A stretch of 64,000 nt of DNA from contig NW_019211456.1 of the NCBI RefSeq assembly GCF_002443255.2, positions 47,986,486-48,050,485 on the forward strand, in the 5' to 3' direction. Shown piece by piece: positions 37,530 through 58,254 of this stretch. A program made the position numbers and the translations under genes. The notes beneath the pieces were generated by a model. It was not told where the DNA came from. It searched no databases and saw only the letters and a list, made by a program, of their open reading frames with translations. How positions within the stretch are numbered: the stretch's first letter is position 1; each line of letters starts with the position of its first letter. Origin of the DNA: Varroa destructor. Taxonomy: Eukaryota > Arthropoda > Arachnida > Mesostigmata > Varroidae.

Positions 37530-40500
37530 AATCATAAGTAGCTCGAATGATGGAAGCTTTGGGCAACCGACCAGATCTGCAATAGAAGGTATTGCCATGC
37601 CGTATGCTATTAGAGCCCCCGCACTACCGACAGTGATGACATATCACCCCTTCGCCTTGTCATTCGTGTCGTGCGTCACCCGGACCAACGGGGAGATTTC
37701 GTCAGCGGATTAAGACACAGCTGACACTCAGCCAAATATATCGCGATGACAACTCAGTAGTGATCATGTCGTCTGGGCCAAAATAGGCTTACTTATTTTG
37801 GCGCGACAAGCAATGACTGGCATTGGTGACAACAATGTTGTTTGAAATTTTCTCCTCTCGATGCTCTTTGTCCTGCAAGATTCGATTCTAAAAATCTTCA
37901 AGTTTGGAAACGTCTGTGCCACTCTCCTTTTTTTTTCGCACTATGTCATTACTGATATTTTCAGAAGGTCAAGTTTACACGCGCAGAATACATATGTACT
38001 GCTACGCTTCTCCTAGTTTTCGAAGTGAAACCCAATGACTCGCCTCGTACATCTAAATTGTTTGTCCATAAGTTACATATTACGATATCTCCCTTTTTTA
38101 GCTCCATATGGCAATGCATAGAGCTATCAAATATCTAATGCACTATGTAAAGGGTTTGATAAAACGATTAATTAAAAAAAAATTATATAGACGTATTACA
38201 GATTATTGCCTGACATATACGTAGTGACTCAGTTTTTGTGTTTGCTGCTTTCTTTTATTAAAGGGAACATTTAATAAGACATATTAGCTCTGACATCAAA
38301 TCATTTATGTAGAAAATAAGCTAATAATATGGCACTCAGTTATAAGATGCCGCAACTAACGTGGGCATCCGACACATTTGAATTCAAGCAAACAGCGTAA
38401 CGGTACACTTAACGTAAGCATAAGATATACGACAAAATCTTGTCTGCCAACCCTATTGCAGCAATGTAATATTTCTATATATTCCCAGGAAAACAGCTTC
38501 TCGAATAACTTAACGGTGAAGAAAATTAATGTGAGCGGATTTATTGTAGCCTATAGGCGTCCACTCATAGCTGCACCCGCATGCAGCCCACCGTTGTTTG
38601 ATATTCTCACGTAACAAATCAGGCTACGTGTGTCATCACCAATTAAGAAAAAATCATTATTTTTTGTCAAAGCTTTGTGACATAAATATGATAGTGAACT
38701 TTTTCATTTCCAGACAAATATTAAGAAATCGAAATATACTTTCGTACTCGTACTTCATTAACACAGATTACTGTCCAACCTCGTCACGAAAATATCACCC
38801 AATGAACAACACAATTTATTATATATAATATGGGAAACAAAAGACCTTCACTAATGTAATTCCATTTGGATGCGATCACCCTCGTTACGTTTCAGTCAGG
38901 GCGTGCAATGTCTTGTATTTGAAGGGAATACTCACTAAAAAGAGCTGCGTCAGACAGTAACCATGCAAGATAACCAAATTAGATATAAAACAATTGACAG
39001 CAAAGCCCGTTCAGCGTCATTTGAGAAGAAGTATTCTAATTCATTATACGCACGAAAGTTGTATTCAGCGGTTTTTCGAAAATTCACCATAAAAGAAATT
39101 CCCCTGTGTTGATGATTTTTGCCGATTACTACCGTCATAATGCGTCAAACATATTTAACAGCAGTTTTCTATAGAATGCGTGTATTCGGAAACTGTTTCT
39201 TTCAGTTGGATCTGATTAGGCCGACCTTGCTGTGTATGAAAGCTTACCCTAAATAAGGAGGTCTCATGAACGCGGAAGCAATTGCGCAGTTCTATAACGC
39301 CGCCACTTGGGAAATTATAGACCAGCGGTCAATACAATAACCTGAGTCTCTGTGAGAGTACTGAATATTCATAATCATCTTCAGTGGCTGCGAAAAAGCA
39401 ACCTGCACGTGTATGATCCAAGAACTGGGCTTGGAAAAGTGAATCCAGTTGCTTTCCAAATAGTGAGTGGCCCACTATCTGTGTCCCAATTTATTTTTAC
39501 AATGTCTCGCGCTCTTTACATCTAAAAGTGGGATGACTTCTCCGTATTTGTGTATTTACTTACTGAACCTCTAGTGTATTATACAGGCTGTCACTTAATT
39601 TTGCTATCGTTTATCAGAATATGACTTGATTCTTATTACAAATTTATAATTATTGAAAGATATCTATATATAAAACTTGGTTAGCTATCGTTTCCTTTTA
39701 TAAGTAGATTCATCCGTAGTAGTAATAACAATAATAATTATGCCACCAGGGGATTCAAAAGATACATACAATTTCGCTATGAAATATGAGGGTACGATAT
39801 TCACGACCGCCTAAACGCATATTATTCCTATATTTGTTTTTATGACTTGAATGCCCAGCTTTATGAAGGCTTCCTTGATTGAGGCGCGACTTTGATGCCT
39901 TATCAATCGTACCATAAGGGAGCATTTACCTTGCAAACTAGATTCTACCCATCTTTTGATCGTTCATTTGAACTTCAAGCCGCATTTTCGCTAAACCTAG
40001 CGGGTACTCCCATTATCATCGTTCGAGAAGTAAATAGGCCTAGCTTCATAGAACTTAGCTTTTTGTCCGGTTCAGCGTGAAACGAATAATGAGCGACCTG
40101 TTTAAGTTAAAATTTCGTTTGGATACATCGGAGAGGCAACACTTCTATAAAAAGCAAAATTAACATGAACGTATTTAATAGTATGGCGCCAAATTGCAAG
40201 TATTTTTTTAAGAAGACGGTATAATAAATGAACGAGCAGTAACGTATCTAAGCAATATTTTCACTACATGCATGTTGCCGTTACACTATAAACGCCGTGG
40301 TAGTCGTGTTTTAACTACTGGATTATAGTAAGATGTGGATCTGATGCGGCTTATGTATTGCGAATTGATAAATAGTCATGATCCCTTCGCTGGCCTGCCT
40401 TTTCCTTAAGCAACTAATGTAATATAAATTAGTCATGTCGTATATATGGCAGAGCCAACGGCGTTCGCAGTTTTGCATCAAACATAGCCAAAAAATATCA

Positions 40501-42572
40501 AGTTGCTTAAAAGTCTACTATGAGTTTATCATGATGCGTGAAAGTAACTTCGCTGGTAAGTACAACGATAGGGCTACATTTGCTGCTATTTGGTCAAGGG
40601 CAAATGCACTATTGAACATTATCGTGATACGCTTCATCTCTGCGACAATTACTGTATATATAGGAGTATCGACTGGGTGAGAACAAGTGGTAAGGGAAAG
40701 GTCCGCACTTGTAAAGCGTCGAGGTTTTATATTGAATACTAGGCACTTATTAGACAGGTGTCCTATGAGGACCTAAATAACGTCTTCCTTTACATTATTC
40801 AAAGGCGACAAACGTTTGCAGTGGCCACATAAAAACAATAGGCCGGGTTCCAGAGTCCACCTATTGGGCAGAAATTACATAAAATGTCGCAACATGATAT
40901 GCTAAACGATTTTCTGAACACATTCTCTGCATATAACGGGAGCTATATAATGTTACTAGATGCTGTCCGAAGATTGTAAACTTCAATTCCAAAAGTTAAA
41001 GCCCCCGGAGCCTTTTCCATTTTTAGTTGGGAAAAATATATATTAATTATATGTAGCTCCAACTGGGACAGTGAAAATTGCAGAAATTCTACCGTAAAAT
41101 TTCAAAGTGCATAGTTAACAATTTGCCTAAAGAACTCACAAGCAATCAGGATTGTATAGACCACCAGCTCGAGCGAGCGAATTTCGTTGATTCATTTGCA
41201 ATAGGAATCGGGACTTTCGGACTATTACATATGCAGCGTATAATATGGGGGGTAAACAGATCTTCACATACGATAAAAAATAATTATTGTATTAAATAAA
41301 GCAATGGACTAATCACAGATGATTTCATGTTTCGGACGAGAACGAAACTGGAAATTAGTTGATGTGTGGGGCAGTCGAAAGGGAGTTTAGACAGCTGCCT
41401 TTCGACACTCTAGAGGATTTCCTGCAGCTTCTATCCAGTTTAGCACTAATGGAACATATAAACCATGTTTCCATTTCGTCGTTGTTGCGGCACTAACAAA
41501 TTAACTCTTTAACAGGCAATCCGCTCGAATGAACATACTGAGGTAATACATTACTATATGTACATCATAAGATATTGCTTTCGAGGTAAATTCTCTTGAA
41601 GATAACCTTGAAAAATCCCAAGTGCTCCAGTGCGAGCCGATTATTGTAGTACAGTATAGAGTTATTATAGAGTGCTGAAAACAATTCTGCTAAAAGAGCC
41701 ATTTCCGAATCGGTACAAACTACTCTTTGCAGAAAGTCTGCTATCCAATTCCAGTTTTTTAAAATTTCGTGAAATATTGCGAAGATTATAAAGGCAAGCG
41801 TACGAAATCATTTGTAATTTTTTTTTTATAAAGTATATTGGAATATAACGCGGCATCAATAAATTTCCATGAGCAGTTAAGTATTTATATATAATGTGAT
41901 TTATTTGTACGCTGGAGGTTTGAACATCCTTTTTTTTCTATTTATCGAGCTATAAATCTAGTCAGTCTAGATCTTCAAGTAATAAGATTGTCAAATAGTT
42001 TTGGCTCAATTTATTATATTCCTTTAGTAATTATCATAAGGTTATTTAAACTGTCATTCAAAAAGCTATGTTTCTTTATTATCTACACTTTCGATGAGAA
42101 CAACAACGATAATATTAATAATTAAACCCTGAGCGCCACCGTACCGAGTTTTGGTATTGTTATAGAATATAGACAATTTAATTAGGAAAAGATCTCGCGA
42201 CAAGCGGCGTACCATTAGATATACGAGTAACGGCATCCACAATAGCCGCCATCCGGCTCAGGCTCTTATTGCCCAGCATACGCTGCTGTCAAATTCAGAT
42301 ATCTTCATCTCAGCATCCCCTCCCTATGTCTACACAAACTGAAAACGCTCTCACCGGCCTCATTTAACCGTACTATTTTCCAGTCTAAGCCCACAAATAT
42401 GAAAGCTTCCCTAATGGTTTCAGGCACAATGAAAAGAAGTATTATGTATATATAGAAGAAAGGCTCTGTTTCCACGTTCGTCCTATAAACACTCAGGCGC
42501 AGCATTGAGAGTTGCCGCGGTGGGTGGGAAATCATTCATGTCCAGTTCCAGACAGCTTTGAGCGCGCAGCTT
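37530..42572. other. Gene-poor region with the 3' flank of the DPP gene
   Basis: No exon is recognised on either strand. Open frames are short and AT-driven. The right end is 3' flank of the minus-strand DPP gene. On minus, AATAAA hexamers occur at 42,075-42,080 and 42,011-42,016, about 500 bases beyond the stop, and are possible poly(A) signals. Confidence 0.5.
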
Positions 42573-50383
<7,811 letters not shown>

Positions 50384-53300
50384 AGCCAACCGATAACCGT
50401 CTCTGAGCAAGACAATTTAAATTATTGTCTGTTTTGACAGGGACTTGCCTCGCAAACGAAAACCAATAAAAAAATTATTGAAATAAAATTCAACGAGCAA
50501 TTCACTTCTGCAGTTTTTCTTTTTGGTTAAGTACAGAGACAGATGTCAATCCTAAAAAAAATTCGAAATAATAATATTTTCAAGCATGTTATAGCATCGT
50601 GTGTTTCATCATAATTTATGTGAGTATAAACACCAACGTAGCGTGGCGTAGTACCTTCCTCATCGACATAACCATTATTCTTTATTTATTGTCTAACTGA
50701 CGTGAGAAAATAACGCATAAAATAAGACCAATGATGACATCTTAGAATGAGCAACATTTCTAAGAATACGACAACACTACCGTGGATAAAGGATAAAGAA
50801 GGTTTTATAAATTCCCTTAAAATATTAGAACAGTATTCCATATGCCATCGGATACATGAGATTGAAGTGGGTATCTCACCTTGAAGAATTCGCAACCGAC
50901 ATGGAGATAGTTCTAATACTACAAAAGACAATCCATTATTTTGCATTTATTCAAGTAAGACATTCCGGACAAGTACCTGAATAGTTACCAAGGTATCAAC
51001 TGTCACGGCATATTATGTCAGTCATGATTGACTAATGGTGCACGCGAGTAACGCAAACCCCTCTATACTTGGCACCTACAAAATGCATAGGTTTATACAG
51101 CGAAGTCTATGCAGGCTTTACAGTTTGCCTCCCTATAAAACCCTCAAGGTAACTACGACAATTGCTACCTTGGAGGCACGCACATTCTCTGCAAGAAGTA
51201 ATCATAATATATATCTAATCAAGTACAGTCAATTACCACTAAGGTGGGCTAATACTGGCAACCTTTATATATGGTGCCAAATGATTTATAACCTTGGCAC
51301 ATATTGAGAATCAAAGAAGCATATTGGATGATCGAGTTGTGAAGAGGTCAAATAAATATATTTTAAATAACTCTTTGGAACGTGAGCTAGGAATCGTATA
51401 AAATCGCATATTAGCACCCCATTTAATCGTTTTTCCCATAGCCATAAAGCCATGGCCGCGGTTAAACAAGAATTTTACGCCGACCTCTTTTTATAATGTC
51501 AACTGGGTTCTGAATAAATTAACTTGTTCATACAAATATCCTATTGATATGTACTGTATGGGTTAGTGCTGATTATTTGTATAATTATTTTATAAGCATG
51601 GTTCACATTCATCGCTAAATGTTAGCAATTCGACATCTCCCGTTATCAAATGTGACATGTGCTTCATTGTCGTACTTCTTCATATTAAATTCGTTGATGA
51701 AATGGCTTTTCGCAGATATCCGGCTTGTTGGTTTCATTCTCCGTATTATGTAAGTTTTTGAAAGCTATCATCTTCGCCGTAAAACCACGATATCATCAAA
51801 AAACCAAAAAGTCACAATAGGCCATGTAGAATTAAAGGCAAACTAAGCCTCAAGCTTGAATCCTACGACTAGCAAGACCGTAACAACCTTGGTTACATCG
51901 TAAAAAGAAATATTTGTAAGAAAATTGCCTGTACCAAAATTAAAGTTGTTCAACTTATACATCTTCAAATTTCGCATTTATTTTTCTGCAGGGTCTACAA
52001 CACCTTCAAGGTGTGAATATATCAATGTCAAAGAAAAAAGTGGAACGAGTAGTTCAGAGCTGAAAATAATAACGAGTTCTAACTAAATCCTGAAAATAAC
52101 CGGGACGAAATCTGTGCTGGCTACAGGTCCCTCATACAACTGTTATTCGTTATTGCCTCTATAGCTACCTGTGAAATCGAACCTTGCATTAGCCCTAAGG
52201 ACTCATACTTGCTTTTACGGCCCTCTCACAGCGACACGCGATTTCTGGAAGATTACTTATAAACCTGTATGACCTTTTGTCTGCGGTAGTAACAAATTAA
52301 TGCGAATAAATACTGATATTTTTTATATGCTATATAATATAAGATATGCTACATACAAAAAATTTCAGCGAGTTTAAGTACTGGGTTGACAGTGGGCCCA
52401 CTGTCCCAGAAATGCAAAAGCTTAAAGCGGCTAATAAGTTCAAAAGGTGCAGAAAGTCTCAAAATAAAAATTGTACGGGCTCGTCTAAACGACCCAACTG
52501 TGAATTCATATTCTGAGCTTCAAAACTGCAATCGCTTCTCTAAAAAATATCAAAAATGGCTTTCTGGGTCACCTTCACAAATTTTCGATTCTTTTAAATG
52601 AAAATTCTATCAGGAGCATCCTGTATTACCTGCTAAAAATCTTTATCGGATTTTCGCATAAGTCCGCAAAAACCGCATAAAAACTGCAGTAGCGTGGACA
52701 ATCATTTGTCTTTTTTTTGACATCGTAACGCTTCGCAGAGCGCGTAGACACTAAATAGTAATTGATTTTCCCTGAAACTTCGAAAACGACGTACTCTCTT
52801 TCGTTATGAAAATTTGTCTGGTTCTTAAAAAAACTGGTTTTCGCCTGGTACCAGGAGCAATAAATGGATGCATATCCGTTATGACAAACAACCCGCCAAA
52901 GTTTTCGCTATTCTAAACGCACCATCCTGTGTGCACTCAAAATTATTCTGTTTCAGCGCCTAAAAGATCACTTATTTTGCATATAAGCTATAGAGAATAT
53001 TCTGTTTCACTAAGACATCACTATAATTTGCAAAAAGTCTGAGTACACCGACGGAAATTTAAAAACGAATATTATATCATGAAATGAAGCTCGTGAAGAA
53101 AAACGGTATCATGGAAAGAAATTCTAGTATTTGTATACAATGTGCCTTGACTTATCTTTTTAGCTGATAACACAAACACTTGTGATCTGAAATCAATTCG
53201 ATTCTTCGATTTGGTCCAATGCTATTTACTGCTGCAGACTGACAACGTTTATTATTCAATGTATTCACGTATCAAATAATAAAAATGCTGCACTTTTCTA

Positions 53301-53550
53301 TACATCTGGCACAATGTTTCGCTAGCGACTCTCTGTATCAACTCTGTATGAGCCAGCTTTTTCAACCTTGCCCTATGCGTAAATAGTAACTAAATTTACA
53401 TATAACATACTGACCTACAATACGAACAGCAGTGTTAGTCCAGATGACCGAAGTTGATTATTAATGTGATAGATAATAGATAGTGGAGGAACGGTTTACC
53501 TCAGCTAAAAGCGAGCACACAGGCCTCTCAATTTTTGTCGAGTTTACGTC
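50384..53550. other. Probable first intron of the DPP gene, otherwise unrecognised
   Basis: Reading minus, the exon that holds ATG 50,381-50,383 is preceded by a good acceptor (TTGTCTTGCTCAG at 50,403-50,415), which implies an upstream exon. The rest is AT-rich with short unrecognised frames. Confidence 0.45.
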
Positions 53551-53554
53551 ATGA

Positions 53555-54060
53555 GTGCAATTTTATGAATTACGAACTTTGCCAAACCAAATTCAGTCAC
53601 ATTGGGCACAAACTTTATCTCCTTTATACAGAGTGTGTGCGAATCTAGTCAAGATTGGCCTTGGTCGGCCACATTCATTCACGCCGCGCTCGGCTGAATC
53701 GGTCGAACACTATTCTTCAAACTGTATTCCAACTTTTCAGACTCTACCATGTAGTACTACAATTGCATCTATTGATGATATTGCGTCACGTTATTCCAAT
53801 ACACTATCGGGCTACTGGCTATTCACGCCACCGTTTAAAAGCGGCACAACATCCCACCAGCACCGGATCGCACAAATCACTTCTCCTCGTCGGCGCTCCC
53901 GGCTTTGCGGTAGCACCCCTTTGGCTTACACAGTAGACGGTACAACAGCTAGTAAGCGCAGTAAAGCGGCAGTAGCATTGGGTTCTTTCCATCCCGTCAA
54001 CATCAACTCACACCTGTGTGTCGCCATCTTTCTTATTTACAAACACTGATGACGGTGATT
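53555..54060 (-). promoter_or_regulatory. GC-richer block, probable DPP promoter and 5' exon region
   Basis: This block is richer in G and C than its flanks. On minus it contains AAAGATGGCGAC, both a strong start context and a YY1/Pho-like promoter-proximal motif. A 164-codon open frame on the plus strand here (53,555-54,049) has no family resemblance and is most simply a by-product of composition. Confidence 0.4.
54014..54027 (-). CDS. Candidate first coding exon of the DPP8/9 gene (14 nt)
   Basis: On minus, ATGGCGACACACAG is followed by the donor GTGTGAG, leaving phase 2. The acceptor at 50,403 opens the next exon (50,133-50,402) in exactly that phase. The junction gives MATHRDGYRLA immediately before the MESE methionine of the core model, with no stop. 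This would extend the protein from 971 to 982 residues. The start context is strong (A at -3, G at +4). Vertebrate DPP8 also begins with a short MA-rich stretch before a similar MET/SE segment. The donor is not perfect, and the alternative is translation from 50,383 with this exon noncoding. Confidence 0.4.
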
Positions 54061-56095
54061 TATCGGCTAATACTGATAAAATATTTTTATGAGTTCATAT
54101 GTCCAACAACGTATATATACATAACGTTTTACGAGATATTCAATCCCATTCGTTAGGCTTACTGCTGGATTCCCTAAATTTTGATTCACGACAACAGGTG
54201 ACCGCGTCTGCTACTAGTAAACAATCGGTCAGCACAATAACACAGTTTGCGTCGACATGATCTCATATCCATGAGAGTTATTGTGGTTACTCCTAAGACT
54301 GTCTGAATATTAGCTAGCGCTTTTCATTTGTTTTCACTGCGGGTGGTGCACCGGCTCACTGTCGTCGTGCTATTGATTGAGCTATTCAAGCCAATCGTTA
54401 CCTGCAATAGATGCTATAGTTATCTACTCGGTAATTGCTACACAGTAGGGACTATAAGCTGGCCTACGAAATAAAGGCTACATTCGTAAAAATTTGATTA
54501 TACCGGTGAGAGGTAATATTTTGGAATGAGCTGAATCTTTAAAGTACACCAAAACTATGTACATTACGTGCATACGAAAAAGACAAATTCGAAACAAAAT
54601 GCACGTACATTCTCTAATAAATATTCTACACAGATCGTAATATAAAGGAATATAAAGGTTGGTATATCGTTGATCAATAGAGGCTTTTCTTAAATAGAAT
54701 ATCGTATTAATTCAACTTGCCTTAGCATCTAGACGCACTGATTTACCTCAATCACGGACAACCAGTGAATATCGAAAATCATAGTTTTATATAAAACCTT
54801 ATATATAATATGACTTCAAAAAATATGATAAATAAAATATGAGCAATATGATCAAAATGCATAACAGCGTTATTACTTGTTATTTTACGAATGGTGCGTG
54901 ATCAACATATTCTTTTGAAGCTTAATAAGCTCACATAAACTTCATTTAATATCCGCTTTATACCGAAATTATTTATTTGGCATTTGTTTGATTGGCCTAG
55001 TGAACTTAAACTCGTAAGATGACCAAGTATCATGCAATATGTTCCTTAAGTGTGATAAGGTTGGTAAGTGTGGTAAGAACCATCGATTGTTCTAATAGTG
55101 GCAGAAGCGGGTGCTTCAAACCATCCGCATTGTACATACCTCATTCAACTATCTATTTACTTTAATTCACAAAGCTAAAAGGCTGCGACTATCGAATAAT
55201 GTACAGTTAAAGCGTGCAGGTTATAATATACGATTAACAGATAGGCAGCCACCATAAATGTAGTCGACAAATATCTCACGCTGTTTTTTTTGAACCTGAA
55301 GGTATCGTAGTAAAATGGTAAAATGTTTCAGTCTCAGAATTGTCTACACAGGTTTGTTTTCTAAATACAATCTGATCGTTAAGATTTTAGTGTCTCTATA
55401 CGCCTTGAGTTGTTTCAGGTTAACTGCGAAAAAGAAGATATTCTTCGGATTCCTATCACGTCCACACTTGTAAAAGAGATGACTGACACTTAACGGTTTA
55501 ATTCGTTGAGTTGAACTAAGAAGTTGTTATAATATGGCAAAAGGGGCGATGTGTATTCATCCCTTACAAAATCTACAATTCAAATCTTCAAGTGTATAAT
55601 AATTTAGATGAAGGTCTGGTTCAGTGGTTTCACTTAAACAAACCTGCAGTAACGTTATATTGGCCAATTCGAAAGTTGCTAGCGTTACGCATTTGAGTTT
55701 CTCAGCTTCTTTCTATGGACAAAGATTACATTCAGAGTTATAAAACGAGCTCTTTATGTAACACCAAATAAACGTTCGAAAAAAAACGAAGATTTGATAA
55801 TACTGTAATACACGCGGACTACACGGATAGTTTCCTGAATCAAATTTAAAAGAACGACTGTCAAATACTGTTTTTCAAACATCTCACTACACACATAAAT
55901 GTACCGATTTATTCCGACGCTGCTTTAAGACGCACACAGCAATGAATTTTTGCATAGAGAAATTATTAGGTTGTTAAATGCTTCCATGGCAACACCCCAA
56001 TTCTTAACTGTCTCAAAACGAAATAATACGATAATTGCAAAATCAGAAAGAAGAGAATGTAAAGTAGTTTTCCACACTGAAATAGACTATTATTT
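54061..56095. other. AT-rich intergenic stretch
   Basis: I see no exon, RNA gene or element here. The right end is the 3' flank of the minus-strand UPF0390 gene, where AATAAA (minus) occurs at 56,096-56,101, directly after the stop codon. Confidence 0.5.
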
Positions 56096-56103
56096 TTTAT
56101 TTA

Positions 56104-56915
56104 TTACTTTTTATTGCCTTTAGATTGGCTTCCGCTTCCGCCTGCAAGGGGTTTGCCATCACCATGTGTGACTCTCGACCTCAACTCGTCTTCGATCTTT
56201 GCACGAATGCTTTTCTCTAGATTACTTTTGATTTTTTGCCTCACCGTGATAGGTTTTGCCTTACGAGGTCTACTTCGATCATCTCCTGAAATAAATATTT
56301 AATACATTATTTTATCAAAACCTTCTTTGATTTTCTAATCGGCATCTAATCTGTATAAAATCGAATGTTACCAATATTAATAAACGCATTTTGAATTGAG
56401 CTAGCATGAGACGTTGACAACATGTATAACAACTGATATTCATGAATAGGTACATAAGTGCTGGTGCTTTTCAAAATATTAGATGAGGCGGATTTTATTT
56501 AACAATAAGGGAGAATCAAAGAAAGTAACAACAACTATTCAGTGTAATCATAGCGTTGTAAATGATTCGATAATTATGTAGTGTTATTTAATGAATGATT
56601 TACAAATGGATTACAATTGAAACTTAGTTTCACTGCAAAAATCGAGAAAAATGTTGAGAATTAAATCAATTGCTACGAAAAAGGTTATTTCAAGCATGCT
56701 TTGCTCTAGCATGCCTATTATTCTAGCACTTTTTTATTACCGGGAATGCACACGTAAGAGAGCTGAAAAAATTATTAAGTTCGTATCGTACTACAGAACC
56801 TGTGTGCGAGTAAAGTTACATAAACTTTCAAAGATAGCAACTCACTTTTAAGGATGATCTTTTTCTGCGCGCCTTTCGGAATCTTCGTTTTAACCTTCAG
56901 CTTCCCCTGCGACAT
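56104..56915 (-). CDS. UPF0390 / C19orf53-like small basic protein, 83 aa, two exons
   Basis: This is a small lysine-rich, probably nuclear protein of unknown biochemical role (family DUF2462, Leydig cell tumour 10 kDa homolog). Exons in transcript order: 56846-56915 (70 nt, ending AAA A|GTGAGT) and 56104-56285 (after TATTTATTTCAG). The junction makes an Arg codon and keeps frame, giving 252 nt in total. The N-terminus MSQGKLKVKTKIPKG is typical of the family. The middle, VRQKIKSNLEKSIRAKIEDE, fits its conserved helix. The C-terminus is a Gly/Ser/Lys tail. Human C19orf53 has about 99 residues, so the length is normal. The gene is too short and too split to show as a long open frame. It is divergent from SNRNP27, about 820 bp between start codons. 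Confidence 0.8.
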
Positions 56916-57738
56916 CTCAGCGAGGCCTAACTTCACACCTATTTAATGAATAACACGCACTTATCAAGAAACGGCCCGCCGTTGGTATCTGCCACGTTAA
57001 TTTGCACGTCACGGTCTGTTCTGAAAAACAATACGTTCCTTCTTTCTTGTTTACTATGCGAGCCAACTCTCGAACGAAGACCTGTGATACTGTTAGATTA
57101 AGCTCTATTTGCGAAACTTATTCCTAGCTATTTGGTAAATATTCCTTATAACCTAAGTACGTATTCGATATTAAAAAAAATACTATTTAATTATTCAGTG
57201 TCCACGTTTTAACGCTTCTAAGAAAAGAAACGTTTCAACTGTGGTGCGCCGGCGCTTGGTTATCATTTATTGTGGCTCCGCCAATCTAGCTGCGTGTCAA
57301 CCACGAAAAACAATAAACCCTGTTGTGCTCCTACCGCACAACAAGTATGGCTGTAATTCGTTAGTAGAGGACACAAATTATGCACCGCGGAATTTCTGTG
57401 CTTGTAGAAATCTAACGTGCCGTCATACTAGGGGGTGAGGCAGGGGTATTCTGCGAACACCAATGCAGCCTTCGTAGCAGGCCATACAGCTGCAACTGGC
57501 TCAACTGGTTAGTGCTTCTCTACGTTCTCATCCTCTTCAAATTGTCCACTTGCGGCATCTTGTCGTACCTCCAGTACGTTCGTCCATCCGTGTGTTTAGA
57601 TGTGACATATCCCCTGTGAACCGAAAGGAAGGCAGCTGCAGACGTCTATATTTTGTTAGAGCAATCTAGATCGATAGTTCAGGGCAGCTGCCTATTCTCA
57701 TCATCTACTGGGTATTTCTCCTGTGAAACCAGAACGCT
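56916..57738. promoter_or_regulatory. Shared upstream region of the UPF0390 and SNRNP27 genes
   Basis: The two genes point away from each other across about 820 bp, so this interval should hold both promoters and both leaders. The part at 57,240-57,660 is somewhat GC-richer. A pyrimidine-rich stretch ending AAACCAG just before the SNRNP27 ATG could be an acceptor for a leader intron. I could not place start sites. Confidence 0.5.
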
Positions 57739-58254
57739 ATGGTTCGCAGTCGATCTCGAAGCAGAGAACATCGACGGGATCGCCGAGATCGCTCGCGATC
57801 CCGCGAAGACCGCGAACGTCGGAGGCGAGAACGAGATCGTGAACCTCGCGAAGGCCGCGACCGCGACCGAATTGAACGCGATAGAGAGGAACGTTATGGC
57901 CGTAGACGGTCGCGTTCCAGAGATCGTGATGGCAGGAGAAAAGACAGGGTCTTGAGTCGTGATAGGCGTGAACGAAAAGATAAAGACGGAACTGGGCCGC
58001 CAGGACCGAAAAGAAACGCAGTACCAGACTATCTGATGGAGAAAAAACCACTTACTGAAGCGGACTTTGCCGGCAAAGACGACGAAGAAATTGAAATGAT
58101 GAAAATGATGGGTTTTGGTGGGTTTGAATCTACTAAGGGACGGAAGGTCCCGGGGAATGACGTAAGTGGTGTACATGTAATTCAGAAAAGGAAGTACCGC
58201 CAGTATATGAATCGAAAGGGCGGATTTAATAGACCGCTAGATTTTGTCGTGTAA
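57739..58254 (+). CDS. SNRNP27: U4/U6.U5 small nuclear ribonucleoprotein 27 kDa protein (SNRNP27), 171 aa
   Basis: This protein is a component of the U4/U6.U5 tri-snRNP that acts in the nucleus during spliceosome activation and influences 5' splice-site choice. The coding region is one uninterrupted exon. Residues 1 to about 90 form an RS/RD/RE-rich domain ([19 protein letters not shown]). The rest is the highly conserved family domain, including [32 protein letters not shown] and the C-terminal [13 protein letters not shown]. The length is slightly above the human protein (155) because of a longer RS region. The ATG has G at -3 and +4. The overlapping long frames on both strands arise from the repetitive RS codons and are not genes. 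Confidence 0.96.
   Translation: MVRSRSRSREHRRDRRDRSRSREDRERRRRERDREPREGRDRDRIERDREERYGRRRSRSRDRDGRRKDRVLSRDRRERKDKDGTGPPGPKRNAVPDYLMEKKPLTEADFAGKDDEEIEMMKMMGFGGFESTKGRKVPGNDVSGVHVIQKRKYRQYMNRKGGFNRPLDFVV

Larger units (their letters stand above)
34850..37530. promoter_or_regulatory. GC-richer island with CAG/CTG repeats, candidate promoter and 5' exons
   Basis: From about 34.85 kb, and most clearly at 35.5-37.5 kb, the sequence is richer in G and C and in purine-rich GAGA-type runs than its surroundings. It contains CTG units at 36,769-36,783 and CAG units at 37,032-37,052. It also holds a splice-donor-like CCC|GTGAGT at 37,272-37,280. Long 5' UTR exons with CAG and GAGA runs are typical of developmental or neuronal arthropod genes. 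No protein family is recognisable on either strand. The island may be the start of a gene whose other exons lie in the surrounding gene-poor DNA or outside the window. Confidence 0.35.

Noticed and set aside
39583..39610. TATACAGGCTGTCACTTAATTTTG, and a similar TACAGGGTGTTATATAC at about 6,388, as possible transposon ends
   Set aside because: They resemble terminal repeats of some DNA transposons, but no paired inverted end, target duplication or transposase fragment was found near either.
53555..54049. 164-codon plus-strand open frame
   Set aside because: Longest unexplained frame of its area, but without domain resemblance. It lies over the likely DPP promoter/5' exon block on the other strand, so composition explains it better.
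57653..58176. Long alternative frames on both strands over SNRNP27
   Set aside because: They are shadows created by the repetitive Arg/Ser/Asp codons of the RS domain. Only the 57,739-58,254 frame matches a protein family.
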